From: Oscillospiraceae bacterium
Lineage (GTDB): Bacteria; Bacillota; Clostridia; Oscillospirales; Oscillospiraceae
NCBI GenBank assembly: GCA_020860205.1
Contig: JAJBUU010000050.1
Span: 1 to 51,790 of the forward strand
Length of the DNA stretch: 51,790 bases
Reading direction: 5' to 3'
Part shown: positions 42,075 to 49,928 of the stretch, one piece after another
How the letters are laid out: the number at the start of each line of letters is the position of its first letter
Numbering within the stretch: the stretch's first letter is position 1
Made by a program: the position numbers and the translations under genes
Notes under the pieces: generated by a model
Databases searched by the model: none
Seen by the model: the letters and a program-made list of their open reading frames with translations, nothing else
What the model was told of the DNA's origin: nothing

Positions 42075-42845
42075 ATGGATACATCACTTGACCGCAGCTT
42101 AGCAGGCAGATACAAAAGTAAATCGCAGATTGCACGGGTTCTAACGGAATCATGGACATCAGCGCATATGTATTGTCCCGTGTGTGGATGGCCCAGAATC
42201 ACAAAGTTCCCCAATAATAGAGCCGTTGCGGATTTTTACTGTCCAAATTGTAAAAACCAATTTGAACAGAAAAGCAAAAATGGAGCGTTCGGTGCTAAAA
42301 TCGCAGATGGTGCTTATAACACATTTATTCAAAGAATCAACAGCAACGACAATCCTGACTTCCTCATGATGAGCTATTCTTTGGAAAGAATGACCGTTGA
42401 AAGCATGATTTTCGTTCCAAAATTTTTCTTTGTACCAGAGTTGGTAGAAAAACGAAAGCCTTTGGAGGAAAACGCACGACGGGCTGGCTGGGTCGGATGT
42501 AACATCCTGTTTGAGAAAATACCGATTCAAGGGAGAATCCCTATTATCGAGAACCACACTCCGCTGAATAAAACAGATGTTCTACACCGAGTCAGTCAGG
42601 CTCAAAAAATCAGGACGGATGATCTTTCCGCACGAGGATGGCTATTGGATACCCTGAATTGTGTCAATTCTATTGAGCCTGATGTTTTTACATTGGAAAT
42701 GATGTATCAATTTGAGGGAACATTGGCCTTAAAACACCCCCACAACCATAATATCCGGGCAAAGCTCAGACAGCAGCTTCAACAGTTGCGTGACCGTGGA
42801 GTAATTATCTTTTTGGGAAACGGGCATTACCGAAAAAACGTGTAA
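42075..42845 (+). CDS. DpnI-like methyl-directed restriction endonuclease
   Basis: A 256-residue homologue of DpnI, which cleaves G(m6A)TC only when adenine is methylated. The catalytic PD-(D/E)XK residues sit at the same numbers as in DpnI: Asp53 (VADFYC), Glu64 and Lys66 (FEQKSKNG). The zinc site Cys 34, 37, 56 and 59 is present (YCPVCG, YCPNCK). ARRAGWVGCNI, SARGWLLDTLNC and the C-terminal winged-helix (RQQLQQLRDRGVIIFLGNGH) match the methyl-DNA reading domain. All key residues are intact, so it is probably active; the host must lack Dam methylation. It is AT-rich compared with its neighbours and follows a dam relic, like the dam-replacing gene drg of Neisseria. It likely defends against Dam-modified phages or plasmids. 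Confidence 0.95.
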   Translation: MDTSLDRSLAGRYKSKSQIARVLTESWTSAHMYCPVCGWPRITKFPNNRAVADFYCPNCKNQFEQKSKNGAFGAKIADGAYNTFIQRINSNDNPDFLMMSYSLERMTVESMIFVPKFFFVPELVEKRKPLEENARRAGWVGCNILFEKIPIQGRIPIIENHTPLNKTDVLHRVSQAQKIRTDDLSARGWLLDTLNCVNSIEPDVFTLEMMYQFEGTLALKHPHNHNIRAKLRQQLQQLRDRGVIIFLGNGHYRKNV

Positions 42846-42912
42846 CAGCGCGAAAAGCTCTGATTTGTATGGCTATTGAACAATGGGAAAGGATCACTCC
42901 TCTGTATACGAG

Positions 42913-42945
42913 AATACACGCTTGCGCATGGAGCAAGCGTGTATT
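42913..42945 (+). terminator. Hairpin behind the DpnI-like gene
   Basis: AATACACGCTTGC pairs perfectly with GCAAGCGTGTATT around a 7-base loop; no U run, so stability or partial termination is possible. Confidence 0.55.
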
Positions 42946-43021
42946 GACAAATAAGGAAGGGAGCCCGTTTAATTCAATTCGTATAACGGGAAGAAAAATT
43001 CTATCACGGACTTGCACAGCT

Positions 43022-43056
43022 TTGGGGTCAGGCACGTTTCCTGACCCCAATATTTA
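43022..43056 (+). terminator. Terminator between DpnI-like and MBL genes
   Basis: TTGGGGTCAGG pairs perfectly with CCTGACCCCAA, followed by TATTTAT. It can serve the rightward transcript. Confidence 0.7.
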
Positions 43057-43081
43057 TGATGGAAAAATTCACGCTTTCTCA

Positions 43082-43714
43082 TCACAGCGTTCCGCCGCGG
43101 AGCGCATAGACGACGAAGTGATTGCAGCGCCGCTCTCGCTCCAGCGTACTGCTGCCCATATGACCGGGATAGACCTCATAATCGCCGGGCAGTTCCGCAA
43201 GGCGGCGGAGAGAGCGGAGCATATCGTCTGAACTGCTGCCGGGAAAATCCGTGCGGCCGCAGCTGTCGCGGAACAGCGTATCGCCGGTAAACAGCGCCTT
43301 TTCGTCGCCGTTTGTGCAAAGCAGCGTTACACTGCCGGGCGTGTGACCCGGCGTTTCCAGCACGGTAAAGCAAAGCGCGCCGACGCTGACCACGTCGCCT
43401 TCCTTGAAAAACGTCGTTTCCGGCGGCGCGGTAAAGCGATAATAGTCACCATCGATCGTAACGCCGTCATCCTTCTGCTGCATACAGAGCGTGGCGCCGG
43501 TTTCCGCCAGCACGTCCGCCACCGCGCCGGTGTGGTCAAAATGCCCGTGCGTGAGCAGCACAAAGCGACAGTGCAGCTTTTGTTCCTCCAAATAGTCCAG
43601 AATGGTCGAAGCGTCCGCGCCGGGGTCGATCACGGCGCAGTCCAGCGTGTCCGGATCGGAAACGATGTAACAATTTGTCTCATAAGCGCCGACGGTAAAG
43701 CATTTTATCAGCAT
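43082..43714 (-). CDS. MBL-fold metallo-hydrolase (glyoxalase II/YqgX-like)
   Basis: A 210-residue metallo-beta-lactamase-fold hydrolase. The metal-binding motif T-H-G-H-F-D-H-T-G is at about residues 55-63; further metal ligands are His in ETPGHTPGSV, Asp in FTGDTLFRDSCGRTDF and the His of YPGHMGSST. The compact single-domain layout matches the YqgX/glyoxalase II-like group, which hydrolyses thioesters such as hydroxyacyl-bacillithiol or glutathione, but the true substrate is not known. It is monocistronic with its own promoter. Confidence 0.88.
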   Translation of the reverse strand: MLIKCFTVGAYETNCYIVSDPDTLDCAVIDPGADASTILDYLEEQKLHCRFVLLTHGHFDHTGAVADVLAETGATLCMQQKDDGVTIDGDYYRFTAPPETTFFKEGDVVSVGALCFTVLETPGHTPGSVTLLCTNGDEKALFTGDTLFRDSCGRTDFPGSSSDDMLRSLRRLAELPGDYEVYPGHMGSSTLERERRCNHFVVYALRGGTL

Positions 43715-43776
43715 GGGAATATCTCCTTTTCACGGTTTTATGTAGGATGGTGCGGCGATCGATTCGCCCTTCGCAA

Positions 43777-43806
43777 ATCATACTACACCTGCATCCGGTT
43801 TGTCAA
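43777..43806 (-). promoter_or_regulatory. Promoter of the MBL hydrolase
   Basis: Minus strand TTGACA, 18-base spacer, TATGAT. Confidence 0.6.
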
Positions 43807-43823
43807 CGGGACTTCTGCGGATG

Positions 43824-43979
43824 GCAGGGGCAACAGCATTTATTTTTAAGGCAGCGCCGCATAAACCGGGCAGTAGCGAAACCCTGCCCGCTCCTGCACA
43901 TTGCGGTTCGCCGGAACGGATAAGGATTCACCTGTATTTCCAAAAGCAAACGAAGTAAAATCAAATGCTGTTGCCCTGG
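43824..43979. repeat. MITE-like repeat, copy 2
   Basis: About 156 bp with inverted ends GGGGCAACAGCATTTATTTT and, on the other strand, AGGGCAACAGCATTTGATTT. It is the longer relative of the copy at 37724-37858 and has an extra GGGCAGTAGCGAAACCCTGCC hairpin-like section. No open frame. A target duplication was not obvious. Confidence 0.75.
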
Positions 43980-44043
43980 CTGTGATTGGAATTTATGCAG
44001 GGCATATTTACCCTGATGTATAGGTTCCGGCATAAGGCTTTTG

Positions 44044-44248
44044 CTAAACCACCTTTGCAACGCCATTAAGCTGTTCTTTCATCAAGGTTTTCTCTCCAAT
44101 TTTGATTTGCCTGCCTGACATGGCCATTATACATCATTCAGTTTCTGATTGGCAGGTGCTTTCTCCAATGAGCAACAGGGCGTTGGCTGCCGTGTAAATG
44201 TCCTCGCCCTGCGTTTTGCGATTTCGCCGGTTGAAAAAGTCAGGCTGT
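44044..44248 (-). pseudogene. Decayed small gene fragments
   Basis: An AT-richer stretch. On the minus strand 44134-44248 reads QPDFFNRRNRKTQGEDIYTA, ANALLLIGE and on to a stop without a start codon. Then 44044-44127 reads MAMSGRQIKIGEKTLMKEQL, NGVAKVV and a stop. Both look like pieces of genes, perhaps of mobile origin, but I recognise no family. They may be meaningless frames. Confidence 0.25.
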
Positions 44249-44259
44249 CATGCTATAAT
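44231..44259 (+). promoter_or_regulatory. Promoter of ychF
   Basis: TTGAAA, 17-base spacer, TATAAT, about 55 bases before the ATG. Confidence 0.75.
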
Positions 44260-44318
44260 GGCGCGGTGAGATTTTTTATGAACGGTCACTATAACCAAAA
44301 GGAGACAGACAGGGAACT

Positions 44319-45413
44319 ATGAAACTGGGAATTGTTGGATTGCCAAATGTTGGCAAATCCACTTTGTTTAATGCAATCACCTGCGCGGGCGCGGAGAGCG
44401 CGAATTATCCGTTTTGCACCATCGAGCCGAATGTCGGCATTGTGACGGTTCCGGATGAGCGGCTGGACTATCTTGCGTCGCTTTACAATCCAAAAAAGGT
44501 CACAAACGCGCTGATTGAATTTGTGGACATTGCGGGACTGGTGCGCGGTGCTTCCAAAGGAGAAGGGCTGGGCAACAAATTCCTCAGCAATATCCGTGTG
44601 ACAGATGCCATCGTCCATGTTGTGCGCTGTTTTGACGATGAAACGGTGATTCATGTAGAGGGCGGCGCCGATCCCGCGCGTGACATGGAAATCATCAACA
44701 CAGAGTTGATTCTGGCGGACATGGAGATGGTGGAGCGCCGTGTGGAAAAGGCAAAAAAAGCGGCGAAGGGCGGAGATAAGGCGCTTTTGCATGAGGCGGA
44801 GCTGTTTGAGCGGCTGCTGGAGCATTTGAACACCGGAAAGCCCGCGCGCAGCTTTGCCTGCGGCGAGGGTGACGCACAGCTTGTCGCGAGCAGCGACCTG
44901 TTGACGATCAAACCCGTGATTTATGCCTGCAACATGGACGAGGACGGGATGCGCGACTACGCATCAAACGCCTATTACCGCGCAGTGGCGGACGCCGCGG
45001 CGGAGGAAGGGGCGCAGGTGCTGCCCATCTGCGCCAAAGTGGAGGCCGAGCTGGACGGACTGGACGCGGAGGAACGGGAACTGTTCCTTGCGGAGCTGGG
45101 ATTGACGGAGGGCGGTCTGACCCGGTTGATTCAGTGTTCCTATTCGCTGCTGGGGCTGATCTCCTTCCTGACCTGCGGCCCGGACGAGTGCCGCGCGTGG
45201 ACGATCACCCGTGGAATGACCGCGCCAAAGGCCGCCGGAAAGATCCATTCCGATATTGAACGCGGCTTCATCCGCGCGGAAATCGTTTCCTTTGACGATC
45301 TGAAAGCCTGCGGTTCCATGACTGCGGCAAAGGAAAAGGGGCTGGTGCGCATTGAGGGCAAGGACTATGTGATGCGCGACGGCGATGTGACCTATTTCCG
45401 CTTCAACGTATAA
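44319..45413 (+). CDS. ychF: Ribosome-associated ATPase YchF/OLA1
   Basis: A 364-residue Obg-family P-loop protein that prefers ATP over GTP and binds ribosomes; it is linked to stress responses. Motifs: G1 GLPNVGKST (residues 6-14), G2/G3 region [11 protein letters not shown] and [18 protein letters not shown], then the G4-like YACNMDEDG in place of NKxD, as expected for YchF. The C-terminal TGS domain ends in DVTYFRFNV. The length is typical. The promoter and the AAAGGAG ribosome binding site are good. The next gene starts 8 bases downstream, so both may be co-transcribed. Confidence 0.96.
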   Translation: MKLGIVGLPNVGKSTLFNAITCAGAESANYPFCTIEPNVGIVTVPDERLDYLASLYNPKKVTNALIEFVDIAGLVRGASKGEGLGNKFLSNIRVTDAIVHVVRCFDDETVIHVEGGADPARDMEIINTELILADMEMVERRVEKAKKAAKGGDKALLHEAELFERLLEHLNTGKPARSFACGEGDAQLVASSDLLTIKPVIYACNMDEDGMRDYASNAYYRAVADAAAEEGAQVLPICAKVEAELDGLDAEERELFLAELGLTEGGLTRLIQCSYSLLGLISFLTCGPDECRAWTITRGMTAPKAAGKIHSDIERGFIRAEIVSFDDLKACGSMTAAKEKGLVRIEGKDYVMRDGDVTYFRFNV

Positions 45414-45420
45414 TTCCGTT

Positions 45421-46104
45421 ATGCGCCGCATCGGTCTGCTTGACCTCTGGCGCAGCGTTTGCGTCTGGATCATGCTGCTCTATCATGCGCTCTACGACAT
45501 GACGCTCTTTGCGCGGCTGGACGCGGATATACTTGCGTTGCCGGGAATGCTGGCGCTGAAATACGCCGTGGCGGGCAGCTTTGTCTGCATCTCCGGCATA
45601 TCGGCGCGCCTTTCCCGCCGCAGCGCGCGGCGCGGGTGCATCGTGCTTTGCGCGGCGGCACTGGTCACGGTGGTCACGGCGCTGGTCGGCTATCCGGTGG
45701 CATTCGGCGTGCTGCATCTGCTGGGCGTATGTATGCTGCTTTACGCGGCGGCGCGGACACGGCTGGAGCGCATGGAGGAGCGTCGATTTGCCGCCGCCTG
45801 TCTGCTGCTGTTTGTCTCATCCTGGCTGCTGACAGCGTCTGTGACCGCTCCCGTGGATTGGCTCTACCCGCTGGGGCTGCATCACGCAGACTTTTATTCT
45901 GCGGACTATTACCCGCTGCTGCCGTGGGCGTTCCTGTTCCTGTTCGGGACAGCGCTGGGCGGCTGGGCAGAGCGGAACCGCGCCCGTCCGCTGCTGGCGC
46001 GAACATATCCGTCTGTGCTGACATTTGCCGGTCGGCACAGTCTGGTCATTTATCTGCTGCACCAGCCGTTGCTGTACGGTCTGGCCCGGCTGCTTTGGGG
46101 CTGA
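45421..46104 (+). CDS. DUF1624/HGSNAT-like membrane protein
   Basis: A 227-residue integral membrane protein with about seven hydrophobic segments. The N terminus RRIGLLDLWRSVCVWIMLLY, HALYDMTLF, the FVCISGISARLSRR block and the C-terminal HSLVIYLLHQPLLYG are characteristic of the DUF1624 family, related to heparan-alpha-glucosaminide N-acetyltransferase and acyltransferase-3 proteins. Transfer of an acyl group to an envelope sugar is a family-based guess. It starts 8 bases after ychF. Confidence 0.85.
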   Translation: MRRIGLLDLWRSVCVWIMLLYHALYDMTLFARLDADILALPGMLALKYAVAGSFVCISGISARLSRRSARRGCIVLCAAALVTVVTALVGYPVAFGVLHLLGVCMLLYAAARTRLERMEERRFAAACLLLFVSSWLLTASVTAPVDWLYPLGLHHADFYSADYYPLLPWAFLFLFGTALGGWAERNRARPLLARTYPSVLTFAGRHSLVIYLLHQPLLYGLARLLWG

Positions 46105-46290
46105 TGCCAACGCGGGGAACGACACATTTTTTATTATGTCGGCTGGATCCAGCAGCCCGGCGTGGCGATTTGCGGTTGCAACGATGCTCTGCGTCCGGTG
46201 ATTTTCAAACCGGAAGTCACAGAGAGGAACCGGCAAAAATTGACGATGAACCGCTGTCGCCGTAACACAATAAGGAGAAAACGATAAATT

Positions 46291-47886
46291 ATGATTACAA
46301 CGGAAAATCTTGGCCTGCAATTTGGCGGGCAGGTGCTTTTTTCACAGGCCGATTTACAGTTTACGCGCGGAAACTGCTATGGCATCATCGGTGCGAACGG
46401 CGCGGGCAAGTCCACGCTGCTGCGCATTCTCTCCGGCGAGGTGGAGCCGACAAAGGGCAGCGTCCATGTTGACCCAAAGGCGCGGATGAGCGTTTTGAAG
46501 CAGAACCAGACCATGTTTGACGACTACCCGGTGCTGGAAACGGTCATCATGGGAAACCTTCCGCTCTATCGCTGCGGCAAGGAGAAGGACGCCATCTATG
46601 AAAAGCCGGATTTCAGCGACGAGGACGGTCTGCGCGCCGCAGAGCTGGAGGAGCAGTTTGCGGAGCTTGGCGGCTGGGAGGCGGAGAGCGATGCGGCAAA
46701 GCTGCTGCAGGGGCTTGGCATCCCGGTGGAGCTGCACGGGATGCAGATGGCCGCGATGGATCCGCGCCAGAAGGTGAAGGTGCTTTTGGCGCAGGCGCTG
46801 TTTGGCAGTCCGGACATCATCCTGCTGGACGAGCCGACGAACAACCTTGACCTGGCCTCCGTCGTCTGGCTGGAGGATTTTCTGCTGGACTATGACGGCA
46901 CCGTGCTGGTCGTCTCCCATGACCGCTATTTCCTGAACAACATTTGCACACATATCGTAGATATTGACTACGGAAAGATCAAGATGTACGTCGGCAACTA
47001 TGACTTCTGGTATGAGTCCAGCCAGCTGATCCAAAAGCTGACGAAGGATCAGAATAAGAAGGCGCAGCAGAAGATCGAGGAGCTGCAGGGCTTCATCGCG
47101 CGCTTCTCTGCGAACAAGTCCAAATCGCGCCAGGCGACAAGCCGGCGCAAGCTGCTGGAAAAGCTGACGGTGGAGGAGCTGCCCGCCTCGTCCCGGCGCT
47201 ATCCGTGGGTCGGATTCAAGGCCGAGCGTGAGCCGGGGAAGGATCGCCTGTTTGTGGAGGGCGTGAGCAAGACCGTGGACGGGGTGAAGGTGCTGGACAA
47301 CATCTCCTTCACGATGAACCGGGAGGACAAAATCGCCGTGCTTGGCGCGAGCGAGATCGCCGTGACCACACTGTTCCAAATCCTGGCCGGGGAGACAGAG
47401 CCGGACGAGGGGACGGTCAAGTGGGGCGTTTCCACCACGCAGTCCTATTTTCCAAAGAACCATGAGTCCTTTTTTGCCGGACATGACGAGAACCTGATCG
47501 ACTGGATGCGCCAGTTTTCCGCGGATAAGCGGGAGAGCTATCTGCGCACGTTTCTTGGTCGGATGCTTTTCTCCGGAGACGAGGTGTATAAGAGCGTCAG
47601 CGTGCTGTCCGGCGGAGAAAAGGTGCGCTGTATGCTCAGCAAAATGATGCTGGAAGGGCGGAGCATCCTGCTCTTTGACCAGCCGACAAACCATCTGGAT
47701 TTGGAAGCGGTGCAGGCGCTCAACAACGGAATGTGCGCGTTCCCCTATAACATCATTTTTACCAGCCATGACCACCAGCTCACCCAGACGGTCGCCAACC
47801 GCATTCTGGAGATCCGCCCGGACGGCGGCCTGACAGACCGGCTGATGACTTACGACGAATACATGGAAATCAGCAGCGAGGCATGA
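46291..47886 (+). CDS. ABC-F ATPase (YbiT-like) with one degenerate ATP site
   Basis: A 531-residue, membrane-free twin ABC protein of the ABC-F class, which acts on ribosomes. NBD1 has an intact Walker A (GANGAGKST) and Walker B with catalytic Glu (LLDEPTNNLD), but its signature is MDPRQKVKV instead of LSGGE. NBD2 keeps the signature (VLSGGEKVRC) but has a broken Walker A (GASEIAVTTL, no Lys) and Gln for the catalytic Glu (LFDQPTNHLD). Because each ATP site pairs one Walker set with the opposite signature, one site is complete and the other wholly degenerate. The linker between domains (about 240-310) is charged and helical as in the family. It ends at a strong terminator. Confidence 0.9.
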   Translation: MITTENLGLQFGGQVLFSQADLQFTRGNCYGIIGANGAGKSTLLRILSGEVEPTKGSVHVDPKARMSVLKQNQTMFDDYPVLETVIMGNLPLYRCGKEKDAIYEKPDFSDEDGLRAAELEEQFAELGGWEAESDAAKLLQGLGIPVELHGMQMAAMDPRQKVKVLLAQALFGSPDIILLDEPTNNLDLASVVWLEDFLLDYDGTVLVVSHDRYFLNNICTHIVDIDYGKIKMYVGNYDFWYESSQLIQKLTKDQNKKAQQKIEELQGFIARFSANKSKSRQATSRRKLLEKLTVEELPASSRRYPWVGFKAEREPGKDRLFVEGVSKTVDGVKVLDNISFTMNREDKIAVLGASEIAVTTLFQILAGETEPDEGTVKWGVSTTQSYFPKNHESFFAGHDENLIDWMRQFSADKRESYLRTFLGRMLFSGDEVYKSVSVLSGGEKVRCMLSKMMLEGRSILLFDQPTNHLDLEAVQALNNGMCAFPYNIIFTSHDHQLTQTVANRILEIRPDGGLTDRLMTYDEYMEISSEA

Positions 47887-47909
47887 CACATACGGTTCCT
47901 GAAGAAAGC

Positions 47910-47952
47910 AAAACGGCGCGTCCCCAAAAAGCGGGACGCGCCGTTTTTTTTG
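47910..47952 (+). terminator. Terminator of the ABC-F gene
   Basis: AAAACGGCGCGTCCC pairs with GGGACGCGCCGTTTT, followed by four or more T. It may also stop leftward transcription. Confidence 0.92.
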
Positions 47953-48035
47953 CGTGCAGCTCCGCCGCATATTGCGGCGGAGCTGCACGGTTTCGGTTTG
48001 CGGATATGCGAGGTGCGGGCGGCGGGGCAGGCGGT

Positions 48036-49928
48036 TCAGTCCAGAACGTGCTGTCCGGTATAGAGCATATAATAGCGCCCTTTCAGTGCCAAAAGCTCCT
48101 CATGCGTGCCTTTTTCCTGTATCTGCCCATGCTCGATGACAACGATGCAGTTGGCGTTGCGGACAGTGGAGAGCCGATGCGCGATGACAAAGACGGTGCG
48201 TCCTTCCATCAGCTTATCCATGCCGTCCTGAATATGCTGTTCCGTGCGGGTGTCGATGGAGCTGGTGGCCTCATCCAGCACCATGACCGGCGGGTCTGCG
48301 ACTGCGGCGCGCGCGATGGCAAGAAGCTGGCGCTGTCCCTGCGAGAGGTTTGCGCCGTCTCCGGTGACGATGGTGTTATAGCCGTCCGGCAGGCGGCGGA
48401 TGAAGGAGTGCGCGTTTGCGCTCTTGGCTGCCGCGATGCACTCCTCGTCGGTCGCGTCCAGCCGTCCGTAACGGATATTGTCCATCACCGTGCCGGTGAA
48501 CAGGTGCGTATCCTGCAGGACCGCGCCAAGCGAGCGGCGCAGCGAGGCCTTGCTGATGTCCCGGATGTCGATGCCGTCATAGGTGATGCTTCCGCCGTCG
48601 ATTTCGTAGAAACGGTTGATGAGGTTTGTGATCGTGGTCTTGCCCGCACCGGTGGAGCCGACAAAGGCGATTTTCTGTCCCGGCTTGGCAAAGACGGATA
48701 CGTCCTTCAGCACCGGCTTGCCCTGCACATAGGAAAAGTTTACGTGCTCCAGCCGCACATCGCCGCGCAGGGGGACAAGACTGCCGTCCGGCTTCTTCCA
48801 CGCCCAGGCGCGCGCGGCGGTGTCCGCGCTGGTTTCCACCAGCGTGACCTCGCCTGCGTCGATCTCCGGCGGCGCATCCATCAGGTCAAAGATGCGCTCC
48901 GCACCGGCCAGCGCGGAGAGGATCGTGGTCAACTGTGTGCTGACCTGCTCCAATGGGCGGCTGACCTGGCGCGCATAGAGCAGGTAAGCGGCAAAGCCGC
49001 CGAGATCAAAGCCCATGACCAGCGCCAGAAAACCGCCGACAGCGGCCGTTACCGCGTAAGTGATGTTTGCGATGTTGACGCTGAGCGGGATGATGGAGTT
49101 GGCATAAAAGTTCGCCTGCGTTGCCGCGTCGCGGTATTCCGCATTCAGCGCGTCAAACTCCGTCTTTGCGATTTCTTCATGGTTAAAGGCCTTTACCACC
49201 TTTAACCCCTCGATGACCTCCTGAATCTCGCCGTTCACCTGTCCGAGCGCGGCCTGCTGCCGCCGGTAATAGCGCTGGCTCCGGCTGCCAAAGAAGCGGA
49301 ACGCCAAAATCGAGATAATTAGGCCCAGCGCCGTTACGATGAACAGGACCGGCGCGGTATAAATCATGACGGCGATCAGGCCGACAAAGGTCAGGACGCT
49401 GGAAACAAGGTTGACAAAGCTCTGCTCCATCGCCAGCGATACGTTGTCCGCGTCGTTCGTAAAGCGGCTCATCAGTTCGCCGTGGGTATGGCGGTCAAAA
49501 TAGGAGAGGGGGAGCTGCTCCAGCGCGTGGAACAGGTCGCGGCGCAGATGGTTTGCTGCATTCTGTGCAAGCCGTGCCATGATGGAAGCCTGAAAATAGG
49601 TGGCGATGCTGCCGCTCAGGTAGAGTGCGAACAGCAGGACGCACTGCGAGAGCAGTGTGGATATTTTTTCCGCCGCGCTGCCATCGCCCACAAGGTCGTT
49701 GATGATGGGGCGCAGCATATATGTTCCGCCGACCGATGCAAGTGTGCTGACGATCAGGCAGAGGAACACAACGGCCAGCAGCAGCTTATTGGACGTCAGA
49801 TAGTGCAGCAGACGGGCGATCGTGCCGCGCACGTTCTGCGGCCGCTGATAACCGCCATGGTTGCCGGGACCGCCGGTGTTTTCCGGTTCCGCAGCTTTGA
49901 ATTTCATCTTTTTGTTTTCCACGGCCAT
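48036..49928 (-). CDS. Heterodimeric ABC exporter subunit with catalytic Glu
   Basis: A 630-residue half-transporter. After a polar N-terminal extension of about 45 residues it has six membrane segments (ABC type I exporter domain, about 50-335). A nucleotide-binding domain follows: Walker A GSTGAGKTT, signature NLSQGQRQLL, Walker B with Glu VMVLDEATSSID and switch His FVIAHRLSTV. With the upstream gene it forms a BmrCD/TM287-288-like exporter for drugs, lipids or peptides. The start overlaps the upstream stop by one base. No accessory genes reveal the substrate. Confidence 0.92.
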   Translation of the reverse strand: MAVENKKMKFKAAEPENTGGPGNHGGYQRPQNVRGTIARLLHYLTSNKLLLAVVFLCLIVSTLASVGGTYMLRPIINDLVGDGSAAEKISTLLSQCVLLFALYLSGSIATYFQASIMARLAQNAANHLRRDLFHALEQLPLSYFDRHTHGELMSRFTNDADNVSLAMEQSFVNLVSSVLTFVGLIAVMIYTAPVLFIVTALGLIISILAFRFFGSRSQRYYRRQQAALGQVNGEIQEVIEGLKVVKAFNHEEIAKTEFDALNAEYRDAATQANFYANSIIPLSVNIANITYAVTAAVGGFLALVMGFDLGGFAAYLLYARQVSRPLEQVSTQLTTILSALAGAERIFDLMDAPPEIDAGEVTLVETSADTAARAWAWKKPDGSLVPLRGDVRLEHVNFSYVQGKPVLKDVSVFAKPGQKIAFVGSTGAGKTTITNLINRFYEIDGGSITYDGIDIRDISKASLRRSLGAVLQDTHLFTGTVMDNIRYGRLDATDEECIAAAKSANAHSFIRRLPDGYNTIVTGDGANLSQGQRQLLAIARAAVADPPVMVLDEATSSIDTRTEQHIQDGMDKLMEGRTVFVIAHRLSTVRNANCIVVIEHGQIQEKGTHEELLALKGRYYMLYTGQHVLD

